Of a stretch of DNA of 64,000 bases, positions 55,865 through 64,000 are shown one piece after another. This DNA is from Bidens hawaiensis (lineage: Eukaryota; Streptophyta; Magnoliopsida; Asterales; Asteraceae). Positions within the stretch are counted from its first letter, which is position 1, and every line of letters starts with the position of its first letter. The DNA is taken from positions 248,001 through 312,000 of the forward strand of contig JAIQDT010000677.1 of the NCBI GenBank assembly GCA_021521415.1, written 5' to 3'. A program made the translations under genes and the position numbers. The notes under the pieces were generated by a model. The model did no database searches and was not told the origin of the DNA. It saw only the letters and a list, made by a program, of their open reading frames with translations.

Positions 55865-58800
55865 TATTAATAGTATTTGAGACGGTAATATACCCATTTG
55901 AGGCCGTACCGTATAGCACATAGGGTCTGATTTTAGAATTTTCACACACCATAAATACGTCCATATTATATCAAATACTTACATGTTGTTTCACTTGATT
56001 ACAAGATATTGTCGGGTCTGGTAAGCTTTCTGCCTTTCTTACCTTTTTTCTTTAACGGTGTTCGGTTAGTTTTTTGGCAAAATTATAATTAGGAAGAGGT
56101 AGAACGCCAATTGCAATAGGTCAATTATGTGCTGTTAACCTTAAAAGCATTTAGCGTTACTTTATTTCTGGGTTTTTTAGTTTTCTTTTCATCTTTGTTT
56201 TATAGTTTTCATTAACAAATTTAACGCATTTAACATTCAGATTATTTACAATAATTCTATCATCACTTCTCTGGTAAATAATTTAGGATTAACTGTTTTA
56301 TAGATTATCCAATATATTTCTTCGGATAGGCAATGTCAGTGATAAAATTTGGAACATAACACCATATGACTTAACAACAAACAAAGACGTCATTCAGGTT
56401 TGAATTTATTTTATTTTTACAGAATTTTTAATGAATATTTATGGACTTTTGTTGTTTTTGAGGTGATGATGTCCTTCAATGGTGTTACTATGATGTCTTC
56501 CACATCTACCAATATTGTGTTGCCAATACCTATATCTAATAGTAATGATGGTATATTTCTCTAAACTCTAATTCTTATTATTCATCATTGATATTGATTA
56601 CATTATAACGTTTATTTAATTGGTAAAATTATCATCTTTTGCTTTTTTTAATATAGGTATCACCAATGAGAATTTCGCCTCTACACAACATATTACACAA
56701 CGAAGATTGACCAAAAATTGTAAGCTTAGTTTTATTTATTTACATTTTTTATTAATATTGGCCATTTTGTTAGAATCACTATTATATTAATTTTCTTTAC
56801 TTTTAGATATATGTAAGGAAACCGACGGATAAGAAAAATGATCCGTGATAACAAAAAAATAACTCCGGCCATATAACTTCAAACATGAGTTATATAGTTA
56901 ATTGTAAGAAATTTTTGGTTTTTATTTATTATTCATATTTAAATTACATCTCATACGAATGAACAAATAAAAGTTCTTGCACCCACAAATGAAGTTGTAA
57001 AACAAATCAATGATCGATTGGCCTTTTGTTCTGTGAATTTGTTTTTGACTTTCTGATTTTTACTTTTTAATCTATATAATCGCGATTGAATCATGAGTTA
57101 ATCATGCTCATTGGGATTGAGATGTTGTCAATTTATATATTTTTTTCTGCAATTGAAATAAGTCTAAAATTATGCAAATCTCATAAAACAAACTACTTAG
57201 TCAACTAATATCATTATTTCAAAAAGTGCAAATTGAGTTTAGATTTTTAGGATTAAATTATGAACTTTGAGTTTTATTTTAAGACAAATGCACTTTGTTA
57301 AGGACTAACATTGCAACAAGTTGAAAAAATTTTTTTATAAGAGTTAATATACCTAAGTTATGACTTATGAGTTGCATACTACAACAAAAGTGGGTTTTTG
57401 AAATGGTCAAGTTGAAAATACTTTTTTCAAAGTCAACCTAAATATAAATTCATAGCTATATAAGCTTTGATTTGATATGCATACAATTATATTTTCACTG
57501 CATTTTGTGGATTCAAGTTGGAAAAGGAACCGGCAGATAATTTGAAGGGTAGTTTGGAAATATTTTGATTTAGCTGATACGAGTTATTTACAATGGTTGT
57601 TTTTTTATTTTTTTATTTTTTTTGTTGTCTCCATATATTAAAGATAGTAAGCATGGATCAAACTGATTAGTTGTATTCTATGTTGAGCATCTCTTTATAT
57701 GTATTGTGATATATTGATATGTAGTGCAACTAACTAACTAAACATATCTCTCTATATAGGTGTGAAAAAGTGTAAAAGCGGAAATTAACAAATCACTATG
57801 GTGGGAGCCAAGTCAAGCCGAATCAAATAGGATATCACATGCGTTGACGTTGTTGGTTGATATTACCTTTTCTTGAGCTATGCCTTTTAAGGCATTTCAT
57901 GCCCAAGTAGGCAAGTACCAAAAGGTATTTTTCTAAAAATTGTTATCGTAGCCCAATTCTCCAAATTGAATCTGCATATAATATTAAAAAATATTTTATT
58001 TTTTAAACCAAACATTACCCTTTGAATTTGAATTTGGTTAAAATATTTGTTACCTACTTTCGGAGGATTAGCAAATCTTAATAGATTTTTTTATCACCAA
58101 CACACCAAAGTATTGTCCATTAAATTTACAATCCAATTTTATTTTTTAACAAAGCATAATTTTCTGATTTATTTACATCATACCAAATTTTATGGCCTAC
58201 TTTTTGGTAATCATGTTAATTATTATTTAAAATTTCTTTACATAAATAAACCTTCATTTAAAAACTAATTTAGATCATTATTCATGTATCTACTTTTAAA
58301 GTTTGAATTTTAAATCTACAATTACAATTTATTTTTTTAACTTCAAAATTTAACACTCAAACCCATTTATAACTAACTCACAATTTTCATTGTTTCATAT
58401 CTTACATTCATATTCATCATTTCATGCTTTAAAAGAAAGTAGTATCACCACAACAGCGCGTTATGTCTTCTTCAAAGGCCATTAATACTTCATCTGAAAA
58501 TGATAATAGCAGGTCCTTTATTTATTAATTTTGAAAGGAAAATTGGTTATAAATAATCCAAACTATGGCATATTGGTAAATATCCCTCCCAACTTTACAC
58601 TTGCCTGCTGGCAGTACCAACTACATATGCATTTGTTTTAAACCGGCCGCGACTAACGGATGTTAACTCCGTTAGTCTTTTGCTGACGTGGCCATTCGAG
58701 CTGTCAATAATTAAATTAGGTGGACGTCTACGTGGCCTGCTGACTGTGTATAACATATATGTGTAACATTACGTGGCCGGCTCACTTTATACAATCTGTA

Positions 58801-58945
58801 TAAAAATACAAGTCCCTAACTCAATATAAATCCCTAACTCAATACAATCCCTAATTCTATCTCAACAACGGTAATACTATGTAGACGAAGAACGAACCCT
58901 AATTGCTCGACGATTGAACATCATTAGGGCCAGACGATTGAAACA
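55865..58945. other. Intergenic AT-rich region without recognised gene
   Basis: Only short frames occur (58047-58268 and others). Around 56330-56400 a frame reads DKIWNITPYDLTTNKDVIQ followed by exon-like pieces, possibly a captured gene fragment, but I cannot name it. A perfect 10-bp hairpin lies at 58651-58677. The segment 58780-58945 is the 5' flank of the transposase. Confidence 0.45.
58651..58677. repeat. Perfect palindromic hairpin upstream of the MULE transposase
   Basis: GACTAACGGA - TGTTAAC - TCCGTTAGTC: a 10-bp stem with a 7-base loop that is itself nearly palindromic around GTTAAC. Confidence 0.9.
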
Positions 58946-61900
58946 ATGGGTGATAAAATCAATATCGACTTCAAGACTGGTGTGAAATTTGATGTCAATC
59001 CTCCTAGATTAAGGTATGTTGGGGGGAAAACAACATCATTAGGGTTAGATGTTGATAAGCTTTCATATTTTGAGATACTAGGTTATGCAATGGATTATGG
59101 TTCATATGAAAAGAAGGAGGATTTGTTCTTATATTGCTTAATACCTGGTGATGGTCGGGTAAAACATTTAAATAGTGATGGAGTAGTAAACGAGATGGCA
59201 TCTCTGCTTGGAGCTGATGAAAGGTTAGTTATATACGTTCAAACCGAAAAACTAAGGAAACCTAAACCACAACCCAGTAGCCTTGAATCCCAGCCCACTA
59301 ACACTCAATCCCAACCCACTAACACTGAAGCCCAGCCCATTATGCAGCCCACTAGCCCCTTTACTCATCCAACGATGCATAGTAAACCACAATCCCAGCC
59401 AACCATTTCTCATCCAACATTGAGTCATGTGGGGTACAGCAAGCTTACAGCAAGAAAACAGGTATTTCCAGCTTCACCACCTAGTCAACTACCACAAATT
59501 ATCAGTACTTCACCACCAATTGAACTACCACCAGTTACAAACACTTCACCACCAGTTGATAGTAGTTCAGATGAGTTAGATGAAGACTGTGATGATTCTG
59601 ATGATGAGTCTTACAATGTTAATTTGGATGATGATGAATCTGATGATGAAGAGCTGAGAGATTCAATTGTTGCAAGAAAACAAGTACGTGAAGAGGTTGT
59701 TGCAACCCAAAATAAGGTGCTTGAGGAATGCTTGAAAGAAACTGGTAAATTGGTTGATGTAGGTTTGAAAGAATCTGGTGATGTAGGGCCCTCATATGTA
59801 GAAACTTACAGCAGCTATGAGGATTCAGATGGTGATGTTAACTCACCTGGAGAGAGTGAAGATGATAACATCAGAGGGAACAAGTACAAACAAGATGTTC
59901 CAGTTGTAGGTCAGCAAACTGAATGGGAAAATTTCAAGTGGGTTGTTGGTATAAGGTTCCCTACTAGGGATGCTTTTAAAGATGCTGTTAGGAAATATGC
60001 AGTGACAAATGGTAGAAATTTAGTCATCATTGACAGTAACAAGAATAGAGGTGGGAGATTACGTATCAAGTGTGTGGCAGGGTGTCCTTTTAATTTGTAT
60101 TGTTCATTTCATAAGGGCAAAAGTTGCTATATTGTTAAAGGAGTAAAAGGCAAGCACAACTGCCAAAGGAACATGATAAGGAATAGGCAATTGACATCTA
60201 CCTTCATTGCTAATGAGTTTATGCCAATGTTCAAGGAAAAACCTAATGGGCCTGCTGCAGAGATTCAAACAGCTGTTAGAGAAAAGTATAAGGTGATCAT
60301 TAATAAATGGATGGCTTATAATGCTAAAAAGAGTGCTTATAAGAAGCTTCATGGGTCAATGAGGGACCATTATAGTAAACTTGGATCATATATAGCAGCT
60401 TTAAAGAATGCAAACCCAAGTTCAACATTTGAATTCCTAACTGCCCCACCAGGGTTCCTTAGGGAGGATTCAGATGCATCTTCATCACTGGAGACTTTTT
60501 CAGGTACAATCTCATTTTCATTAGAGTTTATTAAGTTCATCTTGATCATTAGAGTTTATTTTCAGGTTGTTTGTGTGTTTTGATGGTTTGAAGAAGGGAT
60601 TCCTAGCATGTTGTAGGAAGGTGTTATGTCTAGATGAGTGTTTCCTTAAAACCTTTCTAGGAGGTATTTTACTGGCTGCTGTAGGTAGGGATGCAAACAA
60701 CCAAATGTATCCTGTAGCATGGGCTGTTGTTGAAGGTGAAAATAATGACAGTTGGGAGTGGTTTATGAATCAGCTGAGTAAATGTTTAGAGGTCACAGAT
60801 GGTGGAAGAGGTTGGACACTTATATCAGACCAACAGAAGGTAAGTATATATTCTCTTAACTGTGTCTCAATTACATATATTTTCTAACAATTTTAATGTG
60901 ACGATTAATGTTGTAAATTTGGTGTGGAAGAATGCTGAGCACAGAAATTGTGCAAGGCATATTTATGCAAATTGGAAAAAAGAGTATAAGGGTGAAGATT
61001 ATAAGGAGGTTTACTGGAGGGCTTGCAGGGCTTATAATGAAGCTGATTACAATGTTTCTATGGAGGATATGTTAGAGTTGATGCAGTTGAAGCTTATGTC
61101 AAACAGAACCCTAAATGTTTTTCAAGGTGTTTTCTTGACACTAATACAAAGTGTGATGTAATAGTCAACAACATGGCTGAAACCTTCAATGGAACCATAG
61201 TTCAGGCAAGATCCAAACATATTATTCACATGTTAGAGGATATAAGAGTGTCAATAATGACTAGGCTAACTACAAGGTACACTGAAATGTTACAAAAAGA
61301 TGTTTTTGTGTGTCCAAGGGTGCAAAAGAAACTTGACAAAGAGAAAAGTTGGGCCCATAAATGTAAAGTATACCCATCATCCCCAACTGTGTTTCAAGAT
61401 AGTGATTGGGATGATGTTTCAGTGGATATAGGTAACAAAACTTGTACTTGCAAAATGTGGGAATTATCTGGTATACCATGTAAGCATGTATGTGCACTGG
61501 CTGGCTTTATGAAAAGGAATTCTGAGGAGTTTGCTCATGAAAGTTTTCTTAAGGAAAAATACTTGAAGTCTTACCAATTCACAATTCCACCTTTGCCTAG
61601 TGAAAAGTATTGGCCAATTGTAGATTACCCCATTGACCCACCTCCAATCAAAGCTATGCCTGGACGACCAAAGAATAACAGAAAAAGAGATCCACATGAA
61701 GATCCAAAGAGGCCAGGAAATTTGACAAAACATTGAGTTCAGATGAAGTGTAGCTGTTGCAAGTCAACATTGCACAACATAAGAACATGCCCTGATAAGG
61801 CTAAGGGCAAAGCCATTGATGATGGTGGTGGTGCTAAAAGATCAAGGGGAAGGCCAAAGGGGAGGTCAAACAAAGATTCTAAAAAGTCAACTCAAGTTTC

Positions 61901-62111
61901 CCAACAGTCAACTCAAGTTTCCCAGTCAACTCAAGCTTCCAAAAAGTTATCTGGTTCTAAGAGAGCAAGGGAATTGCCAAACGGAAGGTTCTATCAAGCA
62001 AAGAAAAAGTCAACTCAAGCTTCACAGAAGTCAACTCAAGCTTCACAAAGGTCAAAGGGAAGGCCAAAGGGAATGATGCTTGATCCTTTGAATGTTTTTT
62101 TCACTGTTTGA
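58946..62111 (+). pseudogene. Mutator-like (MULE) transposase, disrupted
   Basis: Exon 1 (58946 to about 60503) encodes a PB1-like N-terminus (VGGKTTSLGLDVDKLSYFE), a Pro/Gln/Thr-rich and acidic linker, the MuDR DNA-binding zinc domain (FPTRDAFKDAVRKYAV ... KCVAGCPFNLYCSF ... KGKHNC), then KKLHGSMRDHYSKLGSY. The MULE core follows: GFLACCRKVLCLDECFLKTFLGG...AAVGRDANNQMYPVAWAVVEGE, with catalytic Asp in LDE, and ISDQQK, then AEHRNCARHIYANW. A frameshift near 61090-61110 separates this from NPKCFSRCFLD...NNMAETFNGTIVQAR and the SWIM finger CTCKMWELSGIPCKHVC. A TGA at 61734-61736 precedes CSCCKSTLHNIRTC, and AT-hook-like GRPKG motifs end the frame. Intron 1 may be 60504-60552 (only 49 bp); intron 2 starts at GTAAGT (60840) but no good acceptor lies before NAEHRNC. 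No terminal inverted repeats were found. Confidence 0.87.
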
Positions 62112-63480
62112 TGTTTGAAACTTATGTTTTTTGAACCTTTGAATGATGTTAAACTTAGCTTTTGAAACAATATGTATGATGGTAAACTTGTTTGTTTGTT
62201 TGATGTTTGAAACTTTTGAAATTGTGTATGTGTATTTTGCAGTCTCTTATTCATGTATTTTGCAGTCTCCTATTCATGATTGTTTGTTAGTTGTTTAGAC
62301 AGTAGCCTGTTTAGGGAGGTAAAATGGTCAATAGGGGCATAATGGTTATTAGGGGTAAAATTATCATTAGGGGCAACATGTGAATAGGGGTAAAATGGTC
62401 AGTATGGGCATAATGGTCATTAGGTGTAAAATGGTCATTATGGGCAACATGTGAATAGGGGTAAAATGGTCAGTATGGGCATAATGGTCATTAGGGGTAC
62501 AATGGTCATTAGGGGTAAAAATGGTCATTAAGGGGATTAAAGTTAAAATGTATCAGTTGTGATTGGTCACAACATGTGCAGCAGCCTATGATTAGTGCCA
62601 AAATGTCATTAGGGGCAAAATTGTCATTAGGGGCAAAATGGTCATTAGGGAGGTAACATGTGCAGCAGCTTGTTTAGAGATCAAAATGTATCAGTTGTGA
62701 TTGGTCACAACATGTGCAGCAGCCTATGATTAGGGCCAAAATGTCATTAGGGGTAAAATTGTCATTAGGGGCAAAATGGTCATTAGGGAGGTAACATGTG
62801 CAGCAGCTTGTTTAGAGGTCAAAATGTATCAGTTGTGATTGGTCACAACATGTGCAACAGCATGTTTAGAGGTCAAAATGTATCAGTTGTGATTTGTCAC
62901 AACATGTGCAGCAGCATGTTTAGAGGTCACAGCCTGTTAAGATGTGCAGCAGCACCTGTTAAAAATGGTCAATATGGTTGGTCAATATGTTGCACCATGT
63001 ATCAAATGGTTGAGTTGACTGTTGTGTAACAAAAATGGTCAAAATGTATCAATATGATAAGTCAGCATGTATCAATATGGTTGGTCAATATGTTGCAGCA
63101 TGTATCAAATGGTTGAGTTGACTGTTGTGCAACAAAAATGGTCAAAAATGTATCAATATGGTCAGCATGTATCAATATGGTTGGTCAATATGTTGCAGTC
63201 AACTCAAGTTCCCCAACATTCAACTCAAGTTGCATCAGCCTGTTAAAAATGGTCAATATGTTGCAGCATGTATCAAATGCTCATTTATAACATATGGTTG
63301 GTCAAAATGGTCAATATGGGCATAATGGTCATTAGGGGTAAAATTTTCAGTAGGGGCAAGATGTGCAGCAACTTGTTTAGAGATCACAGATGGTCTCTAG
63401 GGGTAAAATGGTCAATATGGGCATAATGGTCAATCGGGGTCAAATTGTCATAAGGGGCAACAAGTGCAGTAATCAAAGAC
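62112..63480. repeat. Minisatellite region of GGTCATTAGGGGYAAAAT-like units
   Basis: From about 62315 to 63460 there are dozens of AAATGGTCATTAGGGG / CATAATGGTCA-type units of about 18-22 bp, mixed with larger duplications: the block TATCAGTTGTGATTGGTCACAACATGTGCAGCAGC recurs at about 62552, 62688, 62827 and 62880. A further short echo of the transposase coding repeat (CAACTCAAGTT) occurs at 63198-63226. Open frames here (62796-63029, 63125-63325) are repeat artefacts. Confidence 0.9.
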
Positions 63481-63696
63481 TATGTATCAAACACTAACAA
63501 TCAAAATTCCAAAACAAAGATTAACAAACAAACATTCCATTACTTAATTAACAACTAACATTACATAACAAGGTTTCATACATAACATTACCAACACAGA
63601 TTCAATTGATTGCCATTAACATAATTAACATTACACATGTAATATCCACCACGTTGCTATGAGAAAGACCACTAAACCTAAAACACATTTATTCTT

Positions 63697-64000
63697 TCAA
63701 TTGGACTTCATTGACAACTGTTGTTTCAGGTTTTTGTTCTCTTCTTGCAAGATAATATTGTGCAACTTCAAATTCTCTATTTTTATATCTTCAAATTCTT
63801 GATATTTTCTTGCATTTCAGTTGCATACTCCACGTTGCTTCAAGAATTCATCAATTTCTTTTTTCCACATGAAGAACTTACAATCTTCATTCTACTCATA
63901 AAATCAATTAACCTAATTAGATTTGTAAATAAAAACATGAAACTTAGATAAGTGTACGTACCGGCCATAAAGGGCAACCATAATACCCATCCCCAATTCG
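63697..64000 (-). CDS. Partial minus-strand gene: coiled-coil C-terminus, possibly a GRF-type zinc-finger protein
   Basis: Read on the minus strand from the window edge, GDGYYGCPLWP (64000-63962) is followed by a GTACGT donor, suggesting an exon end. A later exon (about 63810-63697) gives YQEFEDIKIENLKLHNIILQ then EENKNLKQQLSMKSN and a TGA, a good coiled coil. Plant GRF zinc-finger proteins end in GR-FYGCP-W followed, after an intron, by a coiled coil, which is why I suggest that family; the Cys-rich start lies beyond the window. The joint between exons is not settled, and it could be a pseudogene. Confidence 0.4.

Noticed and set aside
62796..63325. Two small Cys/Met-rich frames that look like peptides
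   Set aside because: They are periodic translation products of the minisatellite.

Overview
This window looks like TE-rich intergenic DNA from a flowering plant nucleus, most likely an asterid and plausibly Asteraceae. It is AT-rich, has GT-AG introns, and is dominated by decayed LTR retrotransposons (Athila-like and Tekay-like Gypsy, and a SIRE-like Copia). It also holds hAT-like and fold-back MITEs, Helitron-like ends and a Mutator-like transposase. The Asteraceae placement is inferred from the style of these families; no ribosomal or organellar marker is present to prove it. I see only one gene that looks intact, a two-exon CYP82-type cytochrome P450 at 53397-55100.

Layout. 1-15009: a Tekay-like Gypsy element whose left LTR runs off the window. 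That LTR is interrupted by a solo LTR (1187-3373) carrying a six-unit 32-bp array. Its interior holds an Athila-like LTR fragment (5178 on), which is itself split by a complete but non-autonomous Athila-like element, A (6186-12929), with 5-bp target duplication GGCGT. 15010-38497: a second Tekay-like LTR, preceded by a polypurine tract and followed by a primer-binding site. It is interrupted first by a Helitron-like segment carrying fragments of a rhomboid-protease gene, then by an 18.6-kb SIRE-like Copia element (18754-37399). The Copia element was itself hit by a hAT-like MITE (22905-23658, 8-bp duplication GATTCTTT) and by a rearranged Athila-like element, C (31017-35310, duplication ATGTT). 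38549-43559: a minus-strand Athila-like remnant, D. 43615-46391 and 47343-50169: two solo LTRs with target duplications, the second hosting a fold-back MITE.

50170-58945 is the gene-bearing island: the P450 with a TATA box, flanked by short duplicated segments and a possible Helitron end. 58946-62111 is a Mutator-like (MULE) transposase pseudogene, followed by about 1.1 kb of minisatellite and, at the right edge on the minus strand, a partial gene with a coiled-coil C-terminus.

The transposon genes do not form a working pathway now. All three pol or transposase genes carry stops or frameshifts, and the Copia reverse transcriptase has also lost its first catalytic aspartate. The points most worth a second look are: the fold-back arrangement in element C; the paired same-loop hairpins in the Copia LTRs; a TTCGTTA/TAACGAA heptamer enriched in unrelated elements; the same gag-plus-protease-only architecture in two Athila-like elements; the extra open reading frame downstream of Copia pol; and the captured rhomboid exons. 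I found no clear evidence for an entirely new biological system.
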